A stretch of 64,000 nucleotides of DNA from Qipengyuania pelagi (GCF_009827295.1 NZ_WTYD01000001.1:930001-994000), one strand, 5' to 3'. Shown: positions 13,101 through 20,753, counted from the first letter of the stretch. The notes: a model not told the origin generated them from the sequence alone. Numbers and translations are program-made.

Positions 13101-13368
13101 AGAGATCGCCTTTTACGAAGCGCTGGCGGATAATGAGAGCGCTGTCGACATCATGGGCAACGACAGTCTCAAGATCATCGCTGCTGAACTGGTCGAGAAT
13201 CTCAAGGCAAACGCCAGCGTCGATTGGGCGCATCGCGAATCTGCTCGTGCGAGGATGCGCGTGCTGGTGAAACGCATCCTGCGCAAATATGGTTATCCGC
13301 CGGACCTGCAGGACGCAGCCGTGCAGACCGTGATTCAACAAGCAGAATTGCTCGCAGCTGCTTGGTAG
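10156..13368 (+). CDS. hsdR: Type I restriction enzyme, endonuclease/translocase subunit
   Basis: 1070 aa, normal length. The N-terminal PD-(D/E)xK nuclease domain shows [20 protein letters not shown] followed by KN (metal Asp and E-x-K). The SF2 translocase follows: Walker [14 protein letters not shown] (about residue 330), [12 protein letters not shown], the DEAH box [21 protein letters not shown], and the helicase C half with [20 protein letters not shown] and [15 protein letters not shown]. The C-terminal helical region contacts HsdM. It starts with GTG overlapping the DUF262 stop. With hsdM/hsdS it makes a complete type I system interrupted by two accessory genes. Confidence 0.95.
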   Translation: MGKFVEDHVEEAALEWLGELGWTIAHGPDVCPDSPQPLRAAYQDVVLLDRFRDAVARLNPSVPAESREEAMRRVLASETPSLVEENRRLHQYLVEGVPVEFYDDGNMRGDRVRLIDFGGSDGFDHNDWLAVNQVTVIEQGHNRRPDVVLFVNGLPLGVLELKNPGDENATLSGAFNQLQTYKAQIPSLFRTNAVLVTSDGIKARAGSLTADEERFMPWRSVDGETIPPTSDPQLETLIKGVFERGNLLRLLRDFTVFGDTGKGIVKIVAAYHQFFAAQNALSATLRALPYATARADGSLRENPLNFGLASQTEQAPGDKKIGVIWHTQGSGKSLLMAFYAGLLVRDPALENPTIVVITDRNDLDDQLFGTFSMCSDLIRQKPVQADSRDDLRVQLDRAAGGVIFTTIQKFAATEGADDFAPVSERQNIIVMADEAHRSQYGFRARIDPRTGKRAYGHAKYLRDALPNASFIGFTGTPIEKDDVNTPAVFGDYVDIYDISRAVEDGATVPIYYESRLARIELPEDQVPLIDAEVEELTEDEAATDQEKLKARWAEVERLVGSKARLKLVANDLIEHLERRLEALDGKAMAVCMSRRICVALYDEIVALRPEWHSDDVSQGAVKVVMTGSASDPQEWQPHIGGKARRDELAKRAKDPTDPLKLVLVRDMWLTGFDAPSMHTMYIDKPMRGHGLMQAIARVNRVFRDKEAGLVVDYIGIAQNLKAALGIYSPSDREKTGIDEKLAIRVMLERFEIVSAMFHGFDCGPGMHGTPSQRLKCLAEALEWILARQQDAAQKEATDEARKAAHRRFQDAVLALSKAFALASASDEAKAIRDVVAFYQTVRAALVKSSGATKSRKDRELAVQQLIDRSVVSTEIVDILQAAGMASPDISILSDEFLAEMRDSERPNLALEALKKLLADKIRSRLQTHAVESRKYSERLTAAIARYHTNAISTVEVLQTLIELAKEIREKLARGEEGGLSDEEIAFYEALADNESAVDIMGNDSLKIIAAELVENLKANASVDWAHRESARARMRVLVKRILRKYGYPPDLQDAAVQTVIQQAELLAAAW

Positions 13369-14046
13369 CAATCGCGGGGAACCCGCACTGGTATGTCCCC
13401 GCGGAGCTAGCTCACGACCATTCCAGTTTGAAAAGTGTGACAACTGGGGAGACGTCCCCGGGGGGGGGTAGGAATCACCGCCCCCTGACGAAACAGCGAG
13501 TAGGAGGAGGAAGGAAGGGGGGGTGGTGCGCAACAAAGGGTTTTTCTGTCGAGAAACCCAAACGCGCCCACCCCCCCCCAAAAAAAACAGAAAGACGAGG
13601 CTCGTTGTGCAGCTGTCGATGCGTCAAATCAGGAGTGGGTCGCCCGAGTTGCGGGCCGCAGCTGCGGCAGCTCGCAGCGCGCAGAACTTGAAGACGCGCA
13701 AGGCAAACGAGCGCGAAGAGAGTATCGCTGAAAACGCCCGTCGGCGTCGTAAGCGGATTGCCCTGGAAAATCCAGCGCTGAACCTCGGCGTGCGTAGAGC
13801 TCGAACTCCTGAACAGGGGCGGCAGAGATGCGGTGCAGGCTCTGAAAAAAAGCATGTGACGACGTTCGTTCGCAGGCCGTCGCACCAGACACCAGTTATT
13901 CTGAAACCCGATGGTGCAGCGGAGGGCACAACTGATCAGATATCCCGCGGGAAGTCCGTCCTGCGGGATATCGTCTGGAAGACACAAAATTTTTTGGAGG
14001 TGGAAATGTCCCCGGATCGGGGGATGAAAATTCAAGGAAGATTACG
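13369..14046. other. Structured, homopolymer-rich non-coding region
   Basis: 678 bp without a convincing gene. Five nt after hsdR a hairpin with 8-bp arms (CGCGGGGA 13373-13380 / TCCCCGCG 13396-13403) may end the operon. Then come G9 (13460-13468), G7 (13517-13523), C9 (13571-13579) and A8 (13580-13587). The G7 and C9 tracts are the arms of an interrupted hairpin, GGGGGGGTGGTGCGC against GCGCCCACCCCCCC, with an inner GGGTTT/AAACCC stem. Further on is a 10-bp inverted repeat GATATCCCGC/GCGGGATATC (13939-13948 / 13963-13972) and a CCCCG-GAT-CGGGG hairpin (14010-14022). A basic frame from 13619 to 14050 (MRQIRSGSPELRAA...) cannot be excluded as a small gene. Confidence 0.6.
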
Positions 14047-14517
14047 ATGAACGTCGAAGCCGAAAACCAGATCATGGCCCGCTATCTCGGTGCCATTCAT
14101 CAGATGCTGCTGCGAGGCAAAGCGCTGAAGCCAGGACTTTCGCTGATCGCGGGAGATAGACGCACTCCGGACAATCCACTGCAGGTGGCAATGGCTGCAA
14201 AAGACAGCGACGAAGATATCGTTCACCTTGGGTTCGAAAGGATCAATGGCGAATATCGGTTCGTCGAACTGACACTTTATGCGCCTCGCGACGGCGCGAC
14301 TCACATCATCTCAGGCTGCCGCCTTTATATTGGTGCGGGGAATGGTCGCGCTTTGGTCCTTCCGCCGATTGGCCAAAAAGGGAGCTTCCGGGCAAAAGCT
14401 AATGAAATTGTGCATTTACGGCGAGTGCCTTCGGACAGAGATCAAGGGATCCAGCGTGCGGATGAGCGGTTGCAGGCGTTGCTACGTAGTGCCGGGCAAA
14501 CCTCGAACGTCAGCTAG
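14047..14517 (+). CDS. Hypothetical protein
   Basis: 156 aa, not recognised. The ATG follows AAGGAAG at a good distance (14035-14041), so it is probably translated. Composition is that of a soluble protein with alternating beta-like stretches (IVHLGFERINGEYRFVELTL, HIISGCRLYIG, ALVLPPIG) and no membrane segment or signal peptide. It lies between the RM operon and the modification-like cassette, 285 bp from the latter, with structured DNA upstream. No cysteine cluster, Walker motif or HTH was seen. Confidence 0.55.
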   Translation: MNVEAENQIMARYLGAIHQMLLRGKALKPGLSLIAGDRRTPDNPLQVAMAAKDSDEDIVHLGFERINGEYRFVELTLYAPRDGATHIISGCRLYIGAGNGRALVLPPIGQKGSFRAKANEIVHLRRVPSDRDQGIQRADERLQALLRSAGQTSNVS

Positions 14518-14802
14518 GCGATCGCGAGACAAAAGGGGAGAGGCCGCGACGGTCTAGCGGTGGCGGCCTCTAAACTCTTTCATGGCATTATGGCTGCTAT
14601 GCGCCCTAAATTCGGTCATCCGCGGGTTCGACAGCCTATCCACAAAGCCGCCTTTCGCTCAGAGGCGCCACTCAAACGAATGATGATTGTCGCCGACCGC
14701 CAGTCTGCAACGGACCGACATTGCTCTTTGACATCGCCGGGGCCGGTCGTATCAATGCATTGAGAGACCAGTCCTCGGTTTCTCACCGGGGGATCGGCAG
14801 GA

Positions 14803-15174
14803 ATGTCGTCGGAGTTGAGTTCCTATCAGCGGCGGGTGGAGCAGTGGCTCGACGCTTGCTTCCCGCCGGCAGTCCGTTCCAATCGGGCGGAGAGAACCCA
14901 TCGCTTCCTGGAAGAGGCGCTCGAGCTCGCGCAGGCTAATGGGTGCTCGCGTGATGACGCGCTGGCGCTGGTTGAATACGTGTTCGGCAGGCCGGTCGGG
15001 CGGCCTGATGAGGAAGTCGGAGGCGTGATGGTGACCTTGGCGGGGTTGTGCAGCGCATCGGGCATCAACATGGACGACGCCGGCCACCGGGAGCTTGAGC
15101 GAAATTGGGATCGCATCGAGACGATCCGCGCGAAGCAGCAAGCCAAGCCCCACGGGTCGCCGTTGCCGCAATGA
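14803..15174 (+). CDS. MazG-like all-alpha NTP pyrophosphohydrolase
   Basis: 123 aa. The core RAERTHRFLEEALELAQANG provides the first acidic ExxE helix. EYVFGRPVGRPDEEVGGVMV with TLAGLC provides the second; here the usual ExxD aspartate appears as Gly. This variant, including the closing RAKQxAKPxxSPLPQ tail, resembles a MazG-like family I associate with alphaproteobacterial prophages. All-alpha NTP-PPases hydrolyse (d)NTPs to NMP plus PPi; the T4-type dCTPase/dUTPase relatives feed dNMPs to base-modification enzymes. Same strand as, and 50 nt from, the next gene; first gene of the cassette. Substrate is not predictable from sequence, and the D-to-G change may lower activity. Confidence 0.72.
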   Translation: MSSELSSYQRRVEQWLDACFPPAVRSNRAERTHRFLEEALELAQANGCSRDDALALVEYVFGRPVGRPDEEVGGVMVTLAGLCSASGINMDDAGHRELERNWDRIETIRAKQQAKPHGSPLPQ

Positions 15175-15223
15175 GGGGCGGCGGCATAGCGATGCCCGTC
15201 TGCGGCGCGAAGACGAACGGAGC

Positions 15224-15562
15224 GTGCGCTTCTTGATCACAGTTTCGTTCCACGACCAGCTGCTCCACGACATCTGCACTGACCTTGATCGTGCGGAGCG
15301 GCAATATGGTCGAGTGGAGGCGCAGGCGCTCGTCACTTTCATTTCCGATGCGCACGCGCTCGATCACGCTGAGCAGTTGATCGACCTGCATGCCGGCGAG
15401 ATCATTGTGCTGGACGACGATTCCCTTCGTGTCGACCTTAGTGCAGACTATCGCGCAGCCCTTGTAGTGGTCGGAACACGCTTTAGGAGAGCTGACGATG
15501 GCCGGATTCGGTGGGACAGTGTGATGAGGTTGAAGCTGGTGGAAGTGTCGAGGGTGCCTTGA
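15224..15562 (+). CDS. Hypothetical protein of the modification-like cassette
   Basis: 112 aa from a GTG at 15224 (VRFLITVSFHDQLLHD); the frame is open further upstream but overlaps the MazG-like gene there. Not recognised. It has a long amphipathic helix (QLLHDICTDLDRAERQYGRV) followed by beta-rich segments (GEIIVLDDDSLRVDLS, AALVVVGTRF). No signal peptide. Its stop TGA overlaps a possible TTG start of the ImmA/IrrE gene (TTGA), which supports a coupled operon. Confidence 0.55.
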   Translation: MRFLITVSFHDQLLHDICTDLDRAERQYGRVEAQALVTFISDAHALDHAEQLIDLHAGEIIVLDDDSLRVDLSADYRAALVVVGTRFRRADDGRIRWDSVMRLKLVEVSRVP

Positions 15563-16671
15563 GGGAAGCGCACGAGTTCATACCCGACTGGTTTTCGAAG
15601 CCCGGCGATTCGATACGGGCCCTCATGCAGCGGCGCGGTGTCGGTCCTGAAGACGTCGCCGTTCGTCTCTCAGGTGGAATGGCCTCGCTCCGCGGGTTGC
15701 TCGACGGGTCGCAACCGATCCAAGCTGATGACGCTAGCGCTCTAGCCGCATCGCTGGGCGGCACTGCGACGTTTTGGCTCAAGCGGCAGGAGAACTACGA
15801 CGGCGCGCTGGAACGGGCGGTCGATCGCGCGTTCGCGACAGACGCCGACGACTGGCTCCTGATTCCTGTGCCGGGAGCGAAGCCGCGGGGGCGGATGTCG
15901 GAAGACACCCGCAGGTCCGAGGTGCGCCGCCGCCTGGCGTTCTTCAACGTCGGCACGATCGCGGCGTGGGAGACGCGCTACGGCCGGATCCGATCGGAAA
16001 CCCTGTTTCGCACGTCTCAGGCATTCAGCTCGGATGACCACGCCGTTCTGATGTGGCTTCGTGAGGGAGAATTGAGCGCAGACATGGTTTCGACGCGTCC
16101 GCTGCATGTCGATAATCTGCTGGATAGGATGGAGGCGATCAGGAAATTGTCGCTCATCCGCCGGCCCGAACTCTTCCTGCCAAAGCTCAAGTCGCTATGC
16201 GCCGAGGTGGGCGTCGCCGTCGTGCTGCAGCGCGCGCCGCAGGGCTGCCGCGCGTCGGGCGCGAGCCGAATGGTCGCCTCGGACAAGGCGATGATCCTGC
16301 TGAGCTTTCGCGGCCTGTCTGACGATCGCTTCTGGTTCACCGTGTTCCATGAGCTCGGCCACGTCGTCCTTCATCGCGCGCAGACGTTCGTGGATAGCGA
16401 CATCGACGCCGAGGCGCAGGATGACACCGAACGCGAAGCCAACGACTTCGCGTCGCGCTGTATCATACCCGAACGTCGTGAGGACGAGTTCGAGAGGTTA
16501 TACGCGGCGAAGGATGCGGTCGTTCGGTTCAGCGTGTCGACCGGCGTCGCGCCAGGTCTGACCGTCGGGCAGATGCAGCACCGGCGGATGATCCGTCCCG
16601 ATCAGATGAACTTCCTCAAGCGCCACTGGCGCTGGGACGACCTCGCGGCGCTATTCGATCAGCCGAGATAA
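15511..16671 (+). CDS. XRE/HigA-type HTH - ImmA/IrrE zinc peptidase fusion
   Basis: 386 aa from the ATG at 15511, or 370 aa from TTG at 15559, which overlaps the upstream stop; the shorter form is attractive. Residues ~30-100 form a HigA-like HTH (KPGDSIRALMQRRGVGPEDV, GGTATFWLKRQENYDGALE). The C-terminal half carries HELGH at 280-284 and a downstream EREAND Glu (309) as zinc ligands, the signature of ImmA/IrrE metallopeptidases. ImmA of ICEBs1 and IrrE of Deinococcus cleave HTH repressors, so this may be the switch or the repressor of the cassette. It converges on the pyrophosphorylase-like gene with a 13-nt overlap of the ends. Confidence 0.85.
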   Translation: MGQCDEVEAGGSVEGALREAHEFIPDWFSKPGDSIRALMQRRGVGPEDVAVRLSGGMASLRGLLDGSQPIQADDASALAASLGGTATFWLKRQENYDGALERAVDRAFATDADDWLLIPVPGAKPRGRMSEDTRRSEVRRRLAFFNVGTIAAWETRYGRIRSETLFRTSQAFSSDDHAVLMWLREGELSADMVSTRPLHVDNLLDRMEAIRKLSLIRRPELFLPKLKSLCAEVGVAVVLQRAPQGCRASGASRMVASDKAMILLSFRGLSDDRFWFTVFHELGHVVLHRAQTFVDSDIDAEAQDDTEREANDFASRCIIPERREDEFERLYAAKDAVVRFSVSTGVAPGLTVGQMQHRRMIRPDQMNFLKRHWRWDDLAALFDQPR

Positions 16672-17573
16672 TGGACGAACTTGGCGGGGCTCTTCTGCCA
16701 GTTGCAAAGTGCGTCCTCCATAATCGCCATGCCGACCTTAAGCCGAAGGTCAAGGGCATCGAGCTTGCCCTGTATCGAGCCGAGGGGCGTCGCGGACTTG
16801 CGGGCTCCATTCACTAGTAGCCGCGCGCCGGCCTCCGGTCCCGTAGCGCCCTTTAAATAGGCCGACCCAGCTTCGATCGGGGCCAAACCGTAGCGTCCCA
16901 CGAGCGACAGATAGTCGAACTTGCCGAGCCGCGCGAAGGTGCCGATCTTCATCTCTTTGTATAGATGGTCGAATATGACGTGCGGGTCATTGCCAGCGGC
17001 GTGGACGGCGTTCGCGAAGAACCCCGCATGTCCGGCTGGACCAATCCAAGCAAGATAGTCGGCAACCGTCTTGCGCATGGGGATCTGAGCATTCGGTCGT
17101 AGGCTCGTGTATTTCCGGTGGTTGCCGAACTTACCCCGTATCTGCTGCCAGTTGGCGTCGAGCCAGTCATAGAACGCGGCGGGGTTGGCCGTGACATTGG
17201 CCCAGTTCCATGTGCCGGTCCCCAGCTTGCCATAGACGTCTTGGAGACGCAGCCACTTGGATCCGACCGGGCGCGCGAAGTGGGTCATCAGAAAGATCAG
17301 CCAGCCAGCCTCGTCGATGTTGCCTTGCTGCATATGGTGGGCGACGGCGCGTTCCGCGTCAAAAGCCGAGCTGTTGGGATCAGCTCGCGCGGCCGAGACA
17401 GGCTTCGCCTGAACTTGCTCGTAGTAGTCTTCCCGACGCTGGCTGGCGACGAACTGCAGTGCGAGGGTTTCGATCGTCGCCTGATTCACGAGGCCTGCCA
17501 GCCCAAGGGCGGTCTTCGCGATCGTCAGCTCCGTTTCTAGACGCTTGCGCTCCACATCTCTACTTGGCCACAT
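16659..17573 (-). CDS. Alpha-glutamyl/putrescinyl thymine pyrophosphorylase clade 3-like protein
   Basis: 304 aa from the ATG at 17573 (MWPSRDVERK), which overlaps the stop of the TS-like gene by 14 nt; a GTG at 17555 just after that stop is an alternative. Recognised by family motifs in order: ADPNSSAFDAERA (64-76), WLIFLMTHFA (91-100), QDVYGKLGTGTWNWANV (111-127), GKFGNHRKYTSL (147-158), FDYLSLVGRYGLAPIEAGSA and GATGPEAGARLL. In phages, relatives replace the diphosphate of pyrophosphorylated 5-hydroxymethyluracil in DNA with putrescine or glutamate; clade 3 is bacterial and its chemistry is not established. Coupling to a TS-like enzyme suggests a base-modification pathway. Confidence rests on recalled family sequences, not an alignment. 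Confidence 0.68.
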   Translation of the reverse strand: MWPSRDVERKRLETELTIAKTALGLAGLVNQATIETLALQFVASQRREDYYEQVQAKPVSAARADPNSSAFDAERAVAHHMQQGNIDEAGWLIFLMTHFARPVGSKWLRLQDVYGKLGTGTWNWANVTANPAAFYDWLDANWQQIRGKFGNHRKYTSLRPNAQIPMRKTVADYLAWIGPAGHAGFFANAVHAAGNDPHVIFDHLYKEMKIGTFARLGKFDYLSLVGRYGLAPIEAGSAYLKGATGPEAGARLLVNGARKSATPLGSIQGKLDALDLRLKVGMAIMEDALCNWQKSPAKFVHYLG

Positions 17574-18678
17574 CGCCCGCGGTTCCTGATTCTGAATCGC
17601 CGACGGCCTTTTTGGCGGCGGCGCGGATCGGTAGATCCTTTCTCCCATCGACATACGGCTTATAGGATGCCGACGCCAGTTCACCGCGGATCTCTTCGAG
17701 CCGGCGAACATGCTCCTCCTTGCTGCCGGATTGGCGTCGCGACCAGAATACTTGCAGCAGGCGGACGATGTCACCCCAGTAAGGGTCGGACATTTCGCTG
17801 GCAGGTTTGACCCGTTGCCCCTCGCGCAGTCGGCCCTCGATCTCCAGCAGTTGCGGAATCAGATCGAAGGGGTTGCCGGTGGGCATCGGGGGCATGGCAT
17901 GGACTTGCTGGACCCCCTCTTCGAGATAGGCGCGCATGTCCGGCAGATATTTCTCATAGACATGCATACTGCCGACATATTGATAGTATTCGCCGAGTTC
18001 AGCCTCGAGCCGCCGCGCCATCATCTCCTGGATCATTGTAAAGCAGAACACATCATGGGGCAGGCCCCAATAGGCGTCGTTCGATCTCAGCGTGACGGAC
18101 AGGTGCAGCCGGTCGTCGCGTAGGTGGAACTGCAACGTGGTCGTGCAGGGAATCTCCTTGTGATCGGTCACGATATCCTCGGCGTTGAAGAGCTGGACGA
18201 CCGCGCGTCTGGATCCGGGTTTTCGCTGCAAAAGTTGTTCGATGCTGTCGAACTGGTTGATCTCGCCGCGCATCGCCATGAGCCGCGGACCGTAGGCCCC
18301 TTCCAGGACGCCATCGACAGCGTCGTTTTCGTATTCGGAGACGTAGGGCTTGATGAAAGCCAGTTTGTCGGAGCCAGAGAGATACCACAGCAGCTCCCCC
18401 AACGCGCTGAACGGCTTCCCCCGGTTTTCAGATCGACTGATCCTCGCTCGTGGATTGGTGATCCGCAGCGCGACGCCTAGCAATTCGACAGTGCCACCGA
18501 GCTTGTCCCCACGGGTTCCGCCACCGTGCTGCCGCCCGTGCTTGTCGATGTCCTGATAGAGCTGATGCAGGACCGCATCCAGGCTTTCGCGCTCGATCTC
18601 CAATAGCCAGCACCGCTCACGCGGCCTCCCCTTCAACCGACTATGGAAAGGGATCGACGGAATTGTTAGCTGCGTCAA
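17560..18678 (-). CDS. Thymidylate-synthase-like enzyme with dCMP-type (Asp) specificity residue
   Basis: 372 aa starting at a TTG (18678) without a strong ribosome site; the true start may differ. The TS fold is clear: LGELLWYLSG (94-102), SRR (156-158), IPCTTTLQFHL with nucleophile Cys178, TLRSNDAYWGLPHDVFCF (196-213), and GSMHVYEKY (His239, Tyr241). Against E. coli ThyA, Cys146, Arg166, Ser167, Asp169, His207 and Tyr209 are kept. Asn177 is Asp209 here, the residue of T4 dCMP hydroxymethylase and of the engineered TS that accepts dCMP. Trp80 is Tyr116. A ~120-residue C-terminal extension is not TS-like. It is therefore unlikely to be housekeeping ThyA; dCMP hydroxymethylation or methylation is predicted. 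Confidence 0.82.
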   Translation of the reverse strand: MTQLTIPSIPFHSRLKGRPRERCWLLEIERESLDAVLHQLYQDIDKHGRQHGGGTRGDKLGGTVELLGVALRITNPRARISRSENRGKPFSALGELLWYLSGSDKLAFIKPYVSEYENDAVDGVLEGAYGPRLMAMRGEINQFDSIEQLLQRKPGSRRAVVQLFNAEDIVTDHKEIPCTTTLQFHLRDDRLHLSVTLRSNDAYWGLPHDVFCFTMIQEMMARRLEAELGEYYQYVGSMHVYEKYLPDMRAYLEEGVQQVHAMPPMPTGNPFDLIPQLLEIEGRLREGQRVKPASEMSDPYWGDIVRLLQVFWSRRQSGSKEEHVRRLEEIRGELASASYKPYVDGRKDLPIRAAAKKAVGDSESGTAGDVAK

Positions 18679-19087
18679 TGAGCCTGTTGGGACCGAATTG
18701 ATTTGAGCCGAAATCGAGGGTGTTCTTGATCATCGAAGCGACAGCGTGGCTTTTGTCTTCGGCCGCAATGAACGGACGACTGTTTTCCGGGACTCGATGG
18801 GTCTGTCACACCATGCAAAATTGGATCTTTGTGGCACAGCAGCCAGCTGGACGAATATCCGCTTTCCCCGCGCAATGCTCAATACCCGCCAGTCCGCAGT
18901 CGGCCCGTATTCTGCCGATCCTCAGGTCTTCTTGTAACGGCCGAATTTAGGTCGCCAGATCTTGTTGCCGATGGCGACTACTGGGTGCGAAGCGGAATGT
19001 GGGTGCGAAGCGGAATGACGGGTTTCGGGCATGCTCGACGAATAATGGGACGTTGCGAAGAAGGCGTTCTTCGCTACAAATCGCCTT
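18679..19087. other. Divergent intergenic region before dmeF, with tandem repeat and hairpin
   Basis: 409 bp with no supported gene. It contains an 18-bp perfect tandem duplication (TGGGTGCGAAGCGGAATG at 18982-18999 and 19000-19017). Fourteen nt before the dmeF ATG is a perfect 8-bp hairpin, GCGAAGAA-GGCG-TTCTTCGC (19055-19074). The hairpin could be an operator or a 5'-UTR element controlling metal efflux. Promoters for the TS-like operon (leftward) and dmeF (rightward) should both lie here. Confidence 0.5.
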
Positions 19088-20065
19088 ATGCATCACGACC
19101 ATAAGCACGCTTCAGCCCATTCCCACAATTTTCTCGGCTCTTCGCATGATAAGCACGCGCGGCGGACGCATTGGGTGGTCGCCCTGACGGCAGCCATGAT
19201 GGTCATTGAGATCGCTGCCGGACTCTGGACAGGATCGATGGCGCTTTTGGCGGACGGAATTCATATGGCGACGCATGCGGGCGCGCTTGGTGTCGCCGCA
19301 TTCGCCTATTGGTATGCCAAACGCCATGTCGGAAATCCGCGTTTTACCTTCGGCACCGGGAAGGTCGGCGATCTGGCCGGGTTCGCAAGCGCGCTGGTTC
19401 TGGCGATGTTCGCTATCGGCATCGCGGTGGAATCGTTCCAGCGTCTCATTGCTCCGGTCGGTGTGGCCTATGCGGAAGCGATCTGGATCGCCGTGCTGGG
19501 ATTGGCGGTGAACCTGGCTAGTGCTTGGCTTCTTGGTGCGGACCATCATCACGATCATGAACATGCGCACGGCCACGGCCACGGCCACGGCCATACGCAC
19601 GGGCATGAGCATGCGCATTCGGACAACAATCTGCGGTCGGCTTATCTGCATGTTCTTGCCGATGCCTTGACCTCAGTGCTCGCCATCATCGCGCTGCTCG
19701 CGGGCCAGTATCTTGGATGGCGCTGGATGGACGCCGCTATGGGGCTCGTTGGTGCGATCGTGATCGCGCGTTGGTCGTGGTCGCTTATGCGGGACACATC
19801 TGCGGTCCTCGTGGATGCCACCGCTTCACCCGAGCAATACGACGAAATTCGCGAAGCCCTCGAAGATGGAGACGCGTCCGTCACCGACCTGCACGTCTGG
19901 CGCGTGGGCCCCGGGCAGTTCGGTGTCATCGCTGCTCTTGTAGCAGCGGAGCCTTTGTCGTCCGAAGCCTATGCGGATCGCCTGTCCATTCATGAAGAAT
20001 ATGCTCACATCACCATCGAGGTTCACCGTTGCCAAGGACGGCATCCCATTTTGAGGGCCGCATGA
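19088..20065 (+). CDS. dmeF: Cation diffusion facilitator, DmeF-type Co/Ni efflux
   Basis: 325 aa. Proton antiporter that exports divalent metals from the cytoplasm. The His-rich N-terminus (HHDHKHASAHSHN), six membrane segments, the DmeF hallmark LLADGIHMATHAGALG in TM2, and HVLADALTSVLAII in TM5 are visible. A His-rich cytoplasmic loop lies around residues 155-180 (HHHDHEHAHGHG and onward). DmeF of Cupriavidus and Rhizobium exports mainly Co(II) and Ni(II). It opens the island's metal-resistance block. A hairpin upstream may regulate it; no DmeR/FrmR gene is adjacent, unlike in Rhizobium. Confidence 0.88.
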   Translation: MHHDHKHASAHSHNFLGSSHDKHARRTHWVVALTAAMMVIEIAAGLWTGSMALLADGIHMATHAGALGVAAFAYWYAKRHVGNPRFTFGTGKVGDLAGFASALVLAMFAIGIAVESFQRLIAPVGVAYAEAIWIAVLGLAVNLASAWLLGADHHHDHEHAHGHGHGHGHTHGHEHAHSDNNLRSAYLHVLADALTSVLAIIALLAGQYLGWRWMDAAMGLVGAIVIARWSWSLMRDTSAVLVDATASPEQYDEIREALEDGDASVTDLHVWRVGPGQFGVIAALVAAEPLSSEAYADRLSIHEEYAHITIEVHRCQGRHPILRAA

Positions 20066-20342
20066 CCCGATCGAAGTAAACGGGCGCCTCGAAGGGCTGC
20101 TTTCAGGCGGAAATCGAAAAAGGTTCGATGTCCGTAATTAGGCGCCAAAGCCGAACGTCCGCTTCGCTCATTTCCTTGTCAGATCCGGACTGTCAGCAAC
20201 CGGCCCACTTTCTGCCGGTCTGCAATGCGCCTCAATCCCGGTCATTCGCGGATTGCAGTTGAGACGCCAAAAGCGGACGATCAGCGCACCGAAGAAAATC
20301 ACCGGCATTGCGTTGCGGGCTCCTGCCGGTTATCGCAGCAGT

Positions 20343-20705
20343 GTGTTCCGACTTCTCACCCTCGTCCTGCTTGTAAGCGCGCTAGTCGTGCCGCGTGCGG
20401 CTTGGGGTGCGCATTTGAGCGGGCATGAGAATCTGAGCTCGGTTGGTGCCGTGCACTCGCACCACGACGATCACGATCATGAACATTCGGCGACTGGCGA
20501 AGCTGATGCCGAACAGGATGATGCGGCGGGCGATCTGACGCACGATCACAAGCCGGCCTTCGCCGTTGGTGGAGACATACCACTGCCGGAGATTTCGCCG
20601 GTCAGAGCCGTGATCGGTGAACGGTCGGCAATAGGCCCGACGGAACTTCGCCTGAGGGTGCTTTCACGCCTGGATTCCCTCTTGCGACCGCCCCGCGCGA
20701 TCTGA
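20343..20705 (+). CDS. His-rich exported protein, CzcI-like by position
   Basis: 120 aa from a GTG at 20343 (VFRLLTLVLLVSALVVPRAA); the frame is open upstream to 20253. An N-terminal signal peptide is followed by a His/Asp-rich segment (HSHHDDHDHEH) and a Pro/Arg tail. CzcI proteins head czcICBA operons and are small, exported, His-rich and thought to modulate czc expression. The match is in architecture and position (48 nt before czcC); residue similarity could not be judged. Periplasmic metal binding is likely. Confidence 0.6.
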   Translation: MFRLLTLVLLVSALVVPRAAWGAHLSGHENLSSVGAVHSHHDDHDHEHSATGEADAEQDDAAGDLTHDHKPAFAVGGDIPLPEISPVRAVIGERSAIGPTELRLRVLSRLDSLLRPPRAI

Positions 20706-20753
20706 CGTTCCTGCCGGGCGGCTGCCCGGCTGTCAGTTCACGCGGAGGAATCC

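Noticed and set aside
13460..13587. Retron-type or CRISPR-like element
   Set aside because: Hairpins and homopolymers are present but there is no reverse transcriptase, cas gene or spaced repeat array nearby.
13523..14050. 175-aa basic plus-strand frame
   Set aside because: Low-complexity Arg/Ala/Pro composition, no ribosome site, crosses structured repeats and overlaps the start of the next gene; kept only as a note in the region entry.
17560..18678. Housekeeping thymidylate synthase ThyA
   Set aside because: Asp replaces the specificity Asn, Trp80 position is Tyr, there is a long extra C-terminus, and it sits in an island coupled to a pyrophosphorylase-like gene.
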